DNA of 64,000 bases from GCA-2697345 sp049602715 (GTDB lineage Bacteria > Pseudomonadota > Alphaproteobacteria > Rhodobacterales > Rhodobacteraceae). Within the stretch, counting starts at the first letter, position 1; every line of letters starts with the position of its first letter. The notes beneath the pieces were generated by a model. The model made no database searches. It was not told the origin of the DNA and saw only the letters and a list, made by a program, of their open reading frames with translations. This document shows positions 17,523 to 26,137 of this stretch, piece by piece. The stretch spans positions 1-64,000 of the forward strand of contig JBMYRX010000001.1 in the NCBI GenBank assembly GCA_049602715.1, written 5' to 3'. A program made the position numbers and the translations under genes.

Positions 17523-18605
17523 TTACCTACTTAACCCAGAAGATAAAAGTGGTTGATCAAGAGCTGAAAACCCATAATGTTTTAACCATCTAAGATCAGA
17601 GTCAAAAAACGATCGTAGATCAGGAATGCCATATTTCAACATAGCAATCCTATCAATCCCCATACCAAAGGCAAAACCCTGCCATTTTTTTGAGTCAATA
17701 CCGCCGGCCTCCAAAACCTTTTGATGCACCATACCTGAACCGAGAATTTCCAACCAGTCATCTCCCTCACCCACCTTAAGTTGGCCACCTTCCCAAGAGC
17801 ACTTAATATCCACCTCTGCTGACGGTTCCGTAAACGGGAAGTGAGAGGCTCGGAATCTTAACTCTACCTTATCTACTTCAAAAAATGATTTTACAAATTC
17901 TTCTAATACCCACTTTAAATTAGCCATAGTAATATCCTTATCTAGAGCTAAACCTTCGACCTGGTGAAACATTGGTGTATGTGTTTGATCATAGTCTGCG
18001 CGATATACTCTTCCGGGGCAGATAACCCTAATAGGGGCTCCAGCTGTTTGCATAGTTCTAATTTGAACTGGGCTCGTATGGGTCCTTAACACATGGGGTG
18101 GTTGCGAAATATCAGATCCACTTTCAATATAAAAAGTATCCATCTCGCCACGTGCCGGGTGATGGCTCGGTATATTAAGGGCATCAAAATTATGCCAGTC
18201 ACTTTCAATCTGAGGACCTTCTGCAACAGAAAATCCAAGGTCCGCAAATATTTCAATAACCTCATCTGTTACCTGTGACACAGGATGGATTGTACCAGAG
18301 TGTCGAACACGCTCAGGTAAGGTCACATCAAGCCATTCAGTACGAAGACGTTCATCTAAAACTTTATCTTCGAACGCTACCTTTTTTGCGTTAACCGCTG
18401 AATTTATTTCTTCTTTCAAGGAGTTAAGTAAAGGCCCTTGAAGTAACCTCTGCTCTTGGGGCATAGAACCTAATTCTCTCATTTTAAGACTTATTTGGCC
18501 TTTCTTCCCCAAGTACTTTATTCTGATATTCTCTAAGGAGGCTTCATCTTCTGACTCCAAAATATACTTAAGTATATTGGCTCTTAGGTTCTCTAAACTA
18601 TCCAT
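17523..18605 (-). CDS. pheS: Phenylalanyl-tRNA synthetase alpha subunit
   Basis: Catalytic subunit of PheRS. The 360-residue protein starts with a coiled coil (about 1-90) that contacts tRNA. It then carries class II motifs: PARGEMDTFYI, VLRTHTSPVQIRTM near residue 185, motif 2 VCPGRVYRADYDQTHTPMFHQVEGL, and motif 3 GFAFGMGIDRIAMLKYGIPDLR. All are intact. It leads pheST, with 176 bases between it and rplT. I searched that gap for a Phe-rich leader peptide like pheM and found none. Confidence 0.97.
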   Translation of the reverse strand: MDSLENLRANILKYILESEDEASLENIRIKYLGKKGQISLKMRELGSMPQEQRLLQGPLLNSLKEEINSAVNAKKVAFEDKVLDERLRTEWLDVTLPERVRHSGTIHPVSQVTDEVIEIFADLGFSVAEGPQIESDWHNFDALNIPSHHPARGEMDTFYIESGSDISQPPHVLRTHTSPVQIRTMQTAGAPIRVICPGRVYRADYDQTHTPMFHQVEGLALDKDITMANLKWVLEEFVKSFFEVDKVELRFRASHFPFTEPSAEVDIKCSWEGGQLKVGEGDDWLEILGSGMVHQKVLEAGGIDSKKWQGFAFGMGIDRIAMLKYGIPDLRSFFDSDLRWLKHYGFSALDQPLLSSGLSR

Positions 18606-18733
18606 GCTTTAAACTACCCAAAAATAAATAAATAAATGTTTCCAAAATTCCATGAGCTAGTCTACCACATATCACTTTTTGAAACTGTGTGAAACAGACT
18701 TATTAATAGAAAAAAACTACGACATTCTAGCTG

Positions 18734-18784
18734 TAATTAAAATTTTTCAAAAAACCTCGTTTGAAATTGAAAAAATTTTAATTA
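18734..18784 (-). terminator. Long AT-rich inverted repeat at the rplT stop (possible terminator)
   Basis: TAATTAAAATTTTT at 18734-18747 is exactly complementary to AAAAATTTTAATTA at 18771-18784, a 14-bp stem that overlaps the rplT stop codon. The 23-base loop has a nested TTTCAAA/TTTGAAA pairing. It could end the rpmI-rplT transcript before pheST, but the stem holds no G or C, so it would be weak as an intrinsic terminator. The symmetry is certain; the role is not. Confidence 0.35.
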
Positions 18785-19144
18785 ACTCATTGCCGCCTTA
18801 GCTTTTTCAACTACAGCAGCAAAAGCTTCAGGCTCACAGGCAGCCAAATCGGCAAGTACTTTTCTGTCAACTTCAATACCAGCTTTGTTCAACCCATTGA
18901 TGAAACGCGAGTAGGTTAACGTATCATCTATAGATCTACATCCAGCATTAATACGCTGGATCCAAAGTGCCCTGAAATTACGCTTTCGAACTTTTCTATC
19001 TCTAGTAGCATATTGATTAGCTTTATCTACAGCTTGTGTAGCAACTTTAAAAACATTTTTCCGTCGCCCATAATAGCCTTTTGCAGCCTTAATAACTTTT
19101 TTATGGCGGGCGTGGGTAACTTTTCCTGATGTGACTCGTGACAT
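18782..19144 (-). CDS. rplT: Ribosomal protein bL20
   Basis: Large-subunit protein that binds 23S rRNA early in assembly. The 120-residue product has the basic N-terminal extension MSRVTSGKVTHARHKKV and the conserved GYYGRRKNVFKVATQAV and RDRKVRKRNFRALWIQRINA. Length is typical. It sits 13 bases after rpmI. No infC is nearby, so the usual infC-rpmI-rplT operon is split here. Confidence 0.98.
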   Translation of the reverse strand: MSRVTSGKVTHARHKKVIKAAKGYYGRRKNVFKVATQAVDKANQYATRDRKVRKRNFRALWIQRINAGCRSIDDTLTYSRFINGLNKAGIEVDRKVLADLAACEPEAFAAVVEKAKAAMS

Positions 19145-19157
19145 TTAATTATCTCCT

Positions 19158-19358
19158 TCAACGCGCATATGGCATATATTTTTTTACTATTTTTTCATCT
19201 GCTGCGCAGAGTATAGTAGTACCACGGGCATTTCGGATAAATTTTCTACTACGCTTTATCATACCGTGTCTTTTTCCTGCTTGACCAGCTTTCACTCGTC
19301 CACTAGCGGTCACAGAAAAGCGCTTTTTGGCGCCAGACTTTGTTTTCATTTTCGGCAT
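19158..19358 (-). CDS. rpmI: Ribosomal protein bL35
   Basis: Small basic large-subunit protein of 66 residues: MPKMKTKSGAKKRFSVTASG, then KRHGMIKRSRKFIRNARG. The start chosen is ATG 19358, six bases after AGGAG. An ATG two codons earlier (19364) lies inside that ribosome site's spacing and gives a non-family N-terminus. It is first in the rpmI-rplT pair. Confidence 0.97.
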   Translation of the reverse strand: MPKMKTKSGAKKRFSVTASGRVKAGQAGKRHGMIKRSRKFIRNARGTTILCAADEKIVKKYMPYAR

Positions 19359-19518
19359 TTCCATCTCCTATGTTAGAGTGCTTTCAGTATACCTCGGCAT
19401 GCCAATAGCCGGATCTACAAATCAGAATTGTGTACTAAGCAACAATACATGTTTTTGCAAGTCCCTTTAAAACATTATTTGATTTCAACATTCAAACTGC
19501 GACTTAAGAGTATTTTCT

Positions 19519-20964
19519 CTATTCCGGCTCACTCGAGAAAATTAATTGTTCATCACATGGAGCGACTCTTAGGATATTTGTTGATCCTGGCACATTAAAA
19601 GGTACGCCAGCCGTGACAACAATAAAATCTTTTTCGTTAGCAAATTTATATTTAACTGCTGCTCTAGAGGCATTAACAACAGCCATTTTAAATCTATCCA
19701 ACTCATCAGTTAAGACCGAATGTGCTCCCCAAGTAAGACACAAACGTCGCGCGGTCGACAAGAGTGCAGTCATAGCAATAATTGGGACGTGCGGTCGCTC
19801 TCTCGAAACCAATAAAGCTGTTGTCCCAGATTGACTAAAACAACAAATTGCCTTTATCTTGGTGGTCTCCGCTATCTCTCGTGCGGCTGATACAATTGCA
19901 TCAGCAACACTTTCTTTATTACCCTCTCTTTGAGCAGCTAAAATATTTCTGTGATTTGGATCACTCTCAACCTCAATCGCAATGCTATCCATAGTTTTTA
20001 CCGCGTCCTCAGGGAACTTTCCTGCGGCAGACTCCGCTGACAGCATTACTGCATCAGCCCCTTCATATATAGCCGTAGCAACATCAGAAACTTCTGCACG
20101 AGTTGGCATTGGACTCATAATCATGGATTCAAGCATTTGAGTCGCAACTATTACAGGTTTTGCAAATTCTCTACATTTACGGATAAGTTGTTTTTGTATA
20201 GGAGGAATATTTTGGACTGGAAGCTCTACACCAAGGTCACCGCGGGCGATCATAATCCCATCAGATACTCTTAATATTTCATCGAAATTTTTTACAGCGG
20301 CCGGTTTTTCTATTTTTGAAATAATAGCCACTCTACCTTTGCTAAGAGCTAAAGCTTCCTCAACATCTTCGGATCTTTGGACAAAACTTAACGCCAACCA
20401 ATCAATACCTAAGCTGCAAATAAACTCTAAATCATTTCTATCTTTTATTGATAACGCTTTTACAGGTAGTATCGAGTCTGGTATGTTCACCCCTTTATTA
20501 TTTGAAATAACGCCACCAACCATAACCTCACACTCAATCGATTTTTTTTTGCAATCAACCACTTTTAGTTTGATTTTCCCATCATTTATCAGAATGGAAG
20601 AACCACTATTTAAACTTGAATATATTTCTTTATGAGGGAGCTGAACTCTGCTTCGATCTCCCAGCTTTTCTAATAGATCCAAAGTAAATTTATCCCCAGC
20701 GACTAATAAAGCCTGACCATCAATAAATGATCCAACACGTAATTTAGGCCCCTGCAAATCAGCTAATATCGCAATTGGACGAAGGAGATCTTTTTCGACT
20801 CTCCTAATTATTTTGTGACACTTTTCTATTTCCTCATGAGTGCCGTGACTCATATTTAACCGGAAAACATCCGCTCCGGCCTCAAACAACTTTTTTATTG
20901 TATCATAATCAGAAGATGCAGGTCCTAACGTAGCGACTATCTTTACACTCCTGTGACGTCTCAT
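19519..20964 (-). CDS. pyk: Pyruvate kinase
   Basis: Last step of glycolysis, making ATP and pyruvate from phosphoenolpyruvate. It opens with the family sequence RRHRSVKIVATLGPASSDYDTIKKLFEAGADVFRLNMSHG, broken here only by annotation. The active-site Lys lies in the IISKIEKPAAVKNFDEI stretch, the metal-binding region in MIARGDLGVELP, and MLSAESAAGKFPEDAV follows. A C-terminal regulatory domain is present. I take the ATG at 20964 (481 residues); one five codons upstream at 20979 is possible, and neither has a strong ribosome site. Confidence 0.95.
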   Translation of the reverse strand: MRRHRSVKIVATLGPASSDYDTIKKLFEAGADVFRLNMSHGTHEEIEKCHKIIRRVEKDLLRPIAILADLQGPKLRVGSFIDGQALLVAGDKFTLDLLEKLGDRSRVQLPHKEIYSSLNSGSSILINDGKIKLKVVDCKKKSIECEVMVGGVISNNKGVNIPDSILPVKALSIKDRNDLEFICSLGIDWLALSFVQRSEDVEEALALSKGRVAIISKIEKPAAVKNFDEILRVSDGIMIARGDLGVELPVQNIPPIQKQLIRKCREFAKPVIVATQMLESMIMSPMPTRAEVSDVATAIYEGADAVMLSAESAAGKFPEDAVKTMDSIAIEVESDPNHRNILAAQREGNKESVADAIVSAAREIAETTKIKAICCFSQSGTTALLVSRERPHVPIIAMTALLSTARRLCLTWGAHSVLTDELDRFKMAVVNASRAAVKYKFANEKDFIVVTAGVPFNVPGSTNILRVAPCDEQLIFSSEPE

Positions 20965-21066
20965 TTCGCAATCTTTCATTTTTTAATATTCAATTTACTA
21001 ATTATGAGCTATACTTTAACTCGAAACAACCGTCAGATTAATTAAATTAATTAATGAGCTTTTTAT

Positions 21067-21798
21067 ATGCAGTATCAACCATTTTTCGTGGTAGGTTTAG
21101 ATAGACCTCGGAGTATAACTTGTATTTGTGATCATGCCTCCAACATAATTCCTAAATTTTGGGGCCCTAACGGACTTGGGATTAGCAAATCAGAAATGAA
21201 TAGACATATTGCATTTGATTTAGGGGCAAAAGATTTAACTTTAAAATTGTCTGAATTTCTTGAAGGCCCAGCAGTACTATCTAACTTCTCAAGATTGGTG
21301 ATAGATCCCAATCGAGGTATAAATGATCCAACCTTAATAATGAAATTATATGATGGAACTATTATTCCCAAAAATAAAGTAATTAATAATAAAGAAAAAA
21401 AAAGACGCTTGATTTACTATTATGATCCATATCATAACGCTATCGAAAAAACAGTTAATTCAATTAAAATGCCTATTGTGATATCCATTCACTCTTTTAC
21501 CCCTAAATTAAAAAATGGAAAAAAAAGACCTTGGGAAATTGGCATTCTACATACACAAGATCGACGATTATCAGACCTATTATTAAAAAATTTGAAGAAA
21601 GATAAAAATCTATGCATTGGAGATGACTTACCTTATTCTGGCGATCTACCCGGTGATACCTTGGATAGGCATTGTGTAAAATCTGGATACGAACATGTTT
21701 TAATTGAAATAAGGAATGATCTTTTAGTAAACGAAAAAATGATTAATTCATGGGCGAACTACCTTGGGAAAGTAATTTTGAAAACCGTAAAACAGTAA
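21067..21798 (+). CDS. N-formylglutamate amidohydrolase-like protein
   Basis: Member of the FGase family (HutG-type zinc hydrolase). The 243-residue protein shows the characteristic CDHASNIIPKFW near residue 20. It continues with ID-x-NRG (VIDPNRGINDPT), ISIHSFTPKLKNGKKRPWEIG and GDDLPYSGDLPGDTLDRHC. No other histidine-degradation gene is near, so the substrate may be another N-acyl amino acid. It is followed by DUF1244 after ten bases. I am confident of the family and unsure of the substrate. Confidence 0.88.
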   Translation: MQYQPFFVVGLDRPRSITCICDHASNIIPKFWGPNGLGISKSEMNRHIAFDLGAKDLTLKLSEFLEGPAVLSNFSRLVIDPNRGINDPTLIMKLYDGTIIPKNKVINNKEKKRRLIYYYDPYHNAIEKTVNSIKMPIVISIHSFTPKLKNGKKRPWEIGILHTQDRRLSDLLLKNLKKDKNLCIGDDLPYSGDLPGDTLDRHCVKSGYEHVLIEIRNDLLVNEKMINSWANYLGKVILKTVKQ

Positions 21799-21808
21799 GG
21801 AATTAATA

Positions 21809-22102
21809 ATGGATAAAAAGACAAAAACCGAAATAGAAGCAGCCGCTTTTAGAACTTTACGAGACCATTTAATTAAAAGAAAAGACGTCCAAAATATTGA
21901 TCTGATGAATTTAGCAGGGTTTTGTCGAAACTGCTTAAGTCGATGGTATCAGGAAGCTGCTCAAGAAAACGGCCAACAAATCAATAAAATGGAAGCAAGA
22001 GAGATTTTTTATGGTATGCCATTCGATGAATGGAAATCTAAATACCAAGTGGAAGCCTCACAAACTCAGCTAAAAAAATTTAAGAGCTCACATGTCGAGT
22101 AA
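21809..22102 (+). CDS. DUF1244 family protein
   Basis: A 97-residue soluble protein matching the DUF1244 pattern. AAFRTLRDHLIKRKDVQNIDLMNLAGFCRNCLSRWYQEAA is the core, followed by EAREIFYGMPFDEWKSKYQ. The family contains a conserved C-R-N-C pair that may hold a metal or redox site, both cysteines being present here. Its biochemical role is not known. It is translated just behind the amidohydrolase-like gene, a pairing that recurs in alphaproteobacteria by my recollection. Confidence 0.88.
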   Translation: MDKKTKTEIEAAAFRTLRDHLIKRKDVQNIDLMNLAGFCRNCLSRWYQEAAQENGQQINKMEAREIFYGMPFDEWKSKYQVEASQTQLKKFKSSHVE

Positions 22103-22108
22103 TAACTT

Positions 22109-22960
22109 TTAAATAGCTGTTTTTAAACTTTCCTCTATGTAAAGCTCTCTCAATTGCTTCACACGTGAGCCCGGCTTACCATCACCAATACTTACTTCAT
22201 CAATTTCTACAACCGCTGTAGCAAATAAAGTTGCGGACGTAATAAACGCTTCATCCGCCAGTTTTGCTTCTTCAATTGTAAAAGGTCTTTCTTCAACAAT
22301 CATTTGAGCGGTTTCAGCGTATCTAATAAGAGCCGATCGCGTTATTCCCTGAAGTATTTCATTACCAACTTGCCTGGTGATTATCTTATTACCTTTTATA
22401 ATATAGGCATTATTCGAAGTACCTTCCGTTACTTTTCCGTCCTTAACCATCCAAGCATCATCAGCTCCAGCAGCTACTGCCATCATCTTTCCCATACATG
22501 GGTATAAAAGTTGTACTGTCTTAACATCACATCTGCCCCAGCGTTGATCCTCTATAGAAATAACTTTTAAACCATTCTTAGAAGACAGGTTTCCCAACAT
22601 CGTCTTTTCTTGAGTAAACAAAACTATTGTGGGAGTAGCGCTTTTCGGAAAAGCAAAATCTCTATCTGCTGCGCCTCTAGTGACCTGTAAATAAACCAAT
22701 CCTTCAGTGATATTATTTTTCTCTATTAATTCTTTATGGACACTCAAAAGCTCCTCGGTTGAAAGTGGGTTTTCCATTTGAAGCTCTGAAAGAGACCTTG
22801 ATAGACGGCTTGAATGCCCTTGAAAATCGATTAATTTTCTTTTTAAAACAGAGGTAACCTCATAAACCCCGTCTGCAAAGAGAAAGCCTCTATCAAATAT
22901 TGAGATCTTAGCCTTATCTTCGGTTACATATTCACCGTTAACGTATACAATTCTTTTCAT
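22109..22960 (-). CDS. dat: D-amino acid aminotransferase (fold-type IV PLP enzyme)
   Basis: Transaminates D-amino acids such as D-alanine with 2-oxoglutarate. The 283-residue protein shows the class IV opening YVNGEYVTEDKAKISIFDRGFLFADGVYEV. The catalytic Lys lies near residue 147 in the segment LLYPCMGKMMAVAAG, and the phosphate-binding end EGTSNNAYII and VEERPFTIEEAKLADEAFITSAT is also present. Branched-chain aminotransferases share the fold, but the length and the RG-x-x-FAD-G-x-YEV start fit the D-amino acid or aminodeoxychorismate-lyase-like branch. A link with cell wall D-alanine is plausible. Confidence 0.87.
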   Translation of the reverse strand: MKRIVYVNGEYVTEDKAKISIFDRGFLFADGVYEVTSVLKRKLIDFQGHSSRLSRSLSELQMENPLSTEELLSVHKELIEKNNITEGLVYLQVTRGAADRDFAFPKSATPTIVLFTQEKTMLGNLSSKNGLKVISIEDQRWGRCDVKTVQLLYPCMGKMMAVAAGADDAWMVKDGKVTEGTSNNAYIIKGNKIITRQVGNEILQGITRSALIRYAETAQMIVEERPFTIEEAKLADEAFITSATLFATAVVEIDEVSIGDGKPGSRVKQLRELYIEESLKTAI

Positions 22961-23073
22961 AGCTCTTTATCATCCACATATTTATACGGTGCTTGCTAAA
23001 CCATTTAATAGTAGAATACACAAGTCTAAATAAATTAAGCTTTGTTGTTAAACATATAGATGGAGATAGTTTT

Positions 23074-23424
23074 TTAGTATGCTGTCAACAACGCAACTAT
23101 AGCTTTGTCTTGTTTTTCAAAATCTAAGGCTGGAGTGGACTGCGCTACGGTATTCCTTTTAAAAGTAAAGTCAATTACATCACCATGGGTCTCAGAAGCA
23201 ATAATCAAAGCCTGATAAGTATGTTTATTATTTGAAAAAATATCTACTAGACCTCGTAACTTGACCTTATGGGAAACTTGAATAGAAAAGCTTTTTTCAG
23301 AAAACCTTAAAATTGGATAAAATATATTATCGAATCTTACAGCCATATTTAGAGTCTTTTCGGATTTTTTTTTGAGAGACTTTCCTAGTTCTTCAATTAC
23401 TGCATTTGGCAAATACCCTGTCAT
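23074..23424 (-). CDS. Unknown 116-residue protein at the end of the cobalamin unit
   Basis: I do not recognise it. It is a soluble, mixed alpha/beta-looking protein with RGLVDIFSNNKHTYQALIIASETHGD and a C-terminal DFTFKRNTVAQSTPALDFEKQD. These segments look conserved rather than random. It has no signal, membrane segment or cysteine. It follows cobM by 79 bases on the same strand, so it may be co-transcribed with the cobalamin genes, but the gap is longer than the overlaps inside that unit. Function unknown. Confidence 0.65.
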   Translation of the reverse strand: MTGYLPNAVIEELGKSLKKKSEKTLNMAVRFDNIFYPILRFSEKSFSIQVSHKVKLRGLVDIFSNNKHTYQALIIASETHGDVIDFTFKRNTVAQSTPALDFEKQDKAIVALLTAY

Positions 23425-23503
23425 GTAAACATACCCCCATATGTAACGCCATGATATCTATTACCAGTGAAGTGTCAAATAGCTACAAACTGCCACCTCT
23501 ATT

Positions 23504-24268
23504 TTACTCTATCATAGGTCTTAACAAATGTGGTATTTCTGGATCATATAAAGCTGAGTCTCTAAAATCTCTGATATCTGCAAGCGCTGGCCCCACCATT
23601 ATTAAAGCGGTTCGAGTAATTTTTTCCTTTTTCACCTTTTTCCTAATATCTGCAAGAGTGCCTCTTAGATATATGGCATCAGGCCAACTTGCCCTATATG
23701 CAACAACAACTGGACAATTTTCACCATAGAATGGTATCAGCTGCCTTTCTATTTCTCGTAGATATCTTATACCTAAATGTATAGCCATCGTCGTACCGGA
23801 TAAGGCGAAATTTTTCAACGTCTCTCCTGCCGGCATTGAAGTTGACTTCATCGACATTCGGGTTAGAATCAATGATTGAGAGACCTCTGGGATAGTTAGC
23901 TCAATACCAAGCGCAGCTGCAACAGCAGTATAAGCGGGAACACCTGGTATTATTTCATAGTCGATATTGTCACGCTTTAATAATCTTATCTGTTCAGCAA
24001 TAGCACCATAAAGAGACGGATCACCAGAATGAACTCGGGCCACATCTTCACCTCTATTACGAGCGTCCAAAATCTGTTGATGCGTTTCAATTAAATCCAT
24101 AGAAGCGGTATCTAGTACTATTGCGTTCTTTGGTACTCCTTTTATTACAGCGTCAGGCACTAAGGACCCCGCGTAAAGGCATACCTTACATTTTGAGATT
24201 AATCTTTGCCCCTTTAAAGTGAGCAGATCGGGGTCTCCAGGTCCAGCGCCGATAAAGAAAACTTTCAT
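23504..24268 (-). CDS. cobM: Precorrin-4 C11-methyltransferase
   Basis: S-adenosylmethionine-dependent methylation at C11 during corrin synthesis. The 254-residue protein opens with VFFIGAGPGDPDLLTLKG and has RVHSGDPSLYGAIAEQ near residue 85. The stretch IIPGVPAYTAVAAALGIELTIPEVSQSLILTR identifies CobM/CbiF among the uroporphyrin-III C-methyltransferase superfamily. The start chosen is ATG 24268, nine bases after GGAGA. An ATG 15 codons earlier would give a non-family extension. The preceding fusion gene ends 45 bases upstream. Confidence 0.94.
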   Translation of the reverse strand: MKVFFIGAGPGDPDLLTLKGQRLISKCKVCLYAGSLVPDAVIKGVPKNAIVLDTASMDLIETHQQILDARNRGEDVARVHSGDPSLYGAIAEQIRLLKRDNIDYEIIPGVPAYTAVAAALGIELTIPEVSQSLILTRMSMKSTSMPAGETLKNFALSGTTMAIHLGIRYLREIERQLIPFYGENCPVVVAYRASWPDAIYLRGTLADIRKKVKKEKITRTALIMVGPALADIRDFRDSALYDPEIPHLLRPMIE

Positions 24269-24313
24269 AACAGTTTTTCTCCTATTTACCTTTTTTCCAT
24301 TGAGCATTACCAA

Positions 24314-26137
24314 CTACTCTGTTGCTAAATCACCATCTATTTTTCTTGCATAACCTCTTGGGGTATACATTTTATTTCCATCACCACGAGTAACCAACCT
24401 TGACTGCGATGATCCAACAATTACAACAGTCAACATATCAACTTCTGAAACTTCTACCTTGTCTAAATTTGTGTATCTTACTTTTTCTTCAATCCTTCCT
24501 AACGAAGTTGCAAGTAAAACTGGAGTATTTTGAGGTCGGTTTTTCCTTAATATCTTAATCGCATCTACAAACAGTTTTTTTCTTTTCTTTGAAACAGGAT
24601 TATATAAGGCTACCACAAAATCACCAACTGAAGCTGCTTCTAACCTTTTCAAAATATCCTCCCGCGGTGTTAATAAATCACTTAGAGAAATGGCACAAAA
24701 ATCATTCCCCAATGGGGCTCCCGAACGTGCAGCTGCAGCCTGTAGAGCTGATACTCCTGGAGAGGAAATAACTTCAACTTTCTTCGCATTAGCGCTTACT
24801 CCAAAATCCTTACTACCCCTATCTAGAAGTTCAAAGACTAAGGCACCCATCGCATAAATACCCGAGTCTCCAGAACAAACTAAGGCCACATTTGCACCTT
24901 CACCAGCCCTTTCCAGGGCATACCTGCATCTCTCCTCTTCATCTCCAAGTGGAAAAGAAGTTTGTCTTTTCCCAGCCGCAATAGGACCTAATAAATCCAG
25001 GTAGAGACTATAACCGATAAGTTCCTCAGCCTGTCCAATTAATACAGACGCCTCCAAGGTCCGCCACTCACCCTGACCTGGACCAATTCCAATAAGAGCA
25101 ACTCGACCTCTACCTTTCCCCACAAACTCAACGACAGGGTTCGGGGATTTAACCAGTGCACATGTAGCATTTTTCGTTTTTCTTTTTTTTGAGTAAATAT
25201 ATCCGTCTGAACCTGACTGAGCTAATGCAGCCCCCTCACTCACTCCATGACATCCAACTTCCTCAAATACTACTTTTGAAGGACTACTTAATCGATCTTT
25301 TTCATGTTCCAACTCCGCAGCAGTAAATAGTCTCAAGGGAAGACCAAGCTCTTCTGAAAGAGCTATTATTGCTGGTTCATCAGCTTTTAGATTTAATGTA
25401 TTTACAGAATGTATAGCATTAGGGCTTACGTTTGAATCCAAGAGCATTTTGTGTACTAAATTACTTAACTCTTCAGGTGGACAATTTCGAGAACACCCAA
25501 CTCCTAACGAGAACTTTTTTGGAAAAAAACTGATATCTGATTTCACTTCTTTTGTCTTTAACTTCGTGGTACAAAGTATTTCTACATCCTCACCAGTCGG
25601 TAAATTATTTAGCCACAAAGCATTTTCTTTCTCTTCCCCGGTTATTTTTACGCTAGCTCCAGACAACATACGCCCCATTACTTCTTTTACGTCACTTTCC
25701 GGATCTAAGCGCCAGCCAATAGGGGGTTCATCGATTGAAACACCTAAAGAGACGTCTCCCGCTGTTGTTACTGCTGCTTTTGCATTTATAAACTCAGCTA
25801 TCGTTGTCGCCAACCTATTAGCCCCCCTATGCCCACCTAATAAAGGAATAACAACAGATCCGTCATCAGAGACGGCTATTATAGGCGACTCTAAAAGTTT
25901 ATTTTGAAGCAAAGGAGCAACCGCTCGAATTAATATTCCTGATGCACAAACGCCAATAATTGGGGTACCACTCGCAAACAATACTCTAGCATGATATAGT
26001 GCATTATCAAAAAACTTATCCGCCTTAGTAACTCTGTCTGATCTTCCATGTAGTTTAAAAGAAAACTGGTTTGCGATTTTGTTGGCAACTGAAAATCCAG
26101 CCTGGTTTAAGCATAAAATTACTGGTTCTATAGCCAT
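24314..26137 (-). CDS. cobJ: CbiG-CobJ fusion: cobalt-precorrin-5A lactone hydrolase / precorrin-3B C17-methyltransferase
   Basis: Two cobalamin enzymes in one 607-residue chain. Residues 1 to about 330 are a complete CbiG: N-terminal part with IGVCASGILIRAVAPLL and PLLGGHRGANRLA, and C-terminal CobE-like part with LGVGCSRNCPPEEL. CbiG removes C20 as acetaldehyde in the anaerobic pathway. Residues about 345-590 are CobJ/CbiH, with VALIGIGPGQGEWRTLEA, LVCSGDSGIYAMGAL and VVALYNPVSKKRK. The start overlaps cobI by ten bases behind AAAGGA. Fusion of CbiG with CobJ is known in some alphaproteobacteria. CbiG is unexpected in a purely aerobic route. Confidence 0.92.
   Translation of the reverse strand: MAIEPVILCLNQAGFSVANKIANQFSFKLHGRSDRVTKADKFFDNALYHARVLFASGTPIIGVCASGILIRAVAPLLQNKLLESPIIAVSDDGSVVIPLLGGHRGANRLATTIAEFINAKAAVTTAGDVSLGVSIDEPPIGWRLDPESDVKEVMGRMLSGASVKITGEEKENALWLNNLPTGEDVEILCTTKLKTKEVKSDISFFPKKFSLGVGCSRNCPPEELSNLVHKMLLDSNVSPNAIHSVNTLNLKADEPAIIALSEELGLPLRLFTAAELEHEKDRLSSPSKVVFEEVGCHGVSEGAALAQSGSDGYIYSKKRKTKNATCALVKSPNPVVEFVGKGRGRVALIGIGPGQGEWRTLEASVLIGQAEELIGYSLYLDLLGPIAAGKRQTSFPLGDEEERCRYALERAGEGANVALVCSGDSGIYAMGALVFELLDRGSKDFGVSANAKKVEVISSPGVSALQAAAARSGAPLGNDFCAISLSDLLTPREDILKRLEAASVGDFVVALYNPVSKKRKKLFVDAIKILRKNRPQNTPVLLATSLGRIEEKVRYTNLDKVEVSEVDMLTVVIVGSSQSRLVTRGDGNKMYTPRGYARKIDGDLATE

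Noticed and set aside
18606..18733. Phe-rich leader peptide (pheM-like) for pheST
   Set aside because: No start-to-stop frame with clustered Phe codons exists there on the minus strand.
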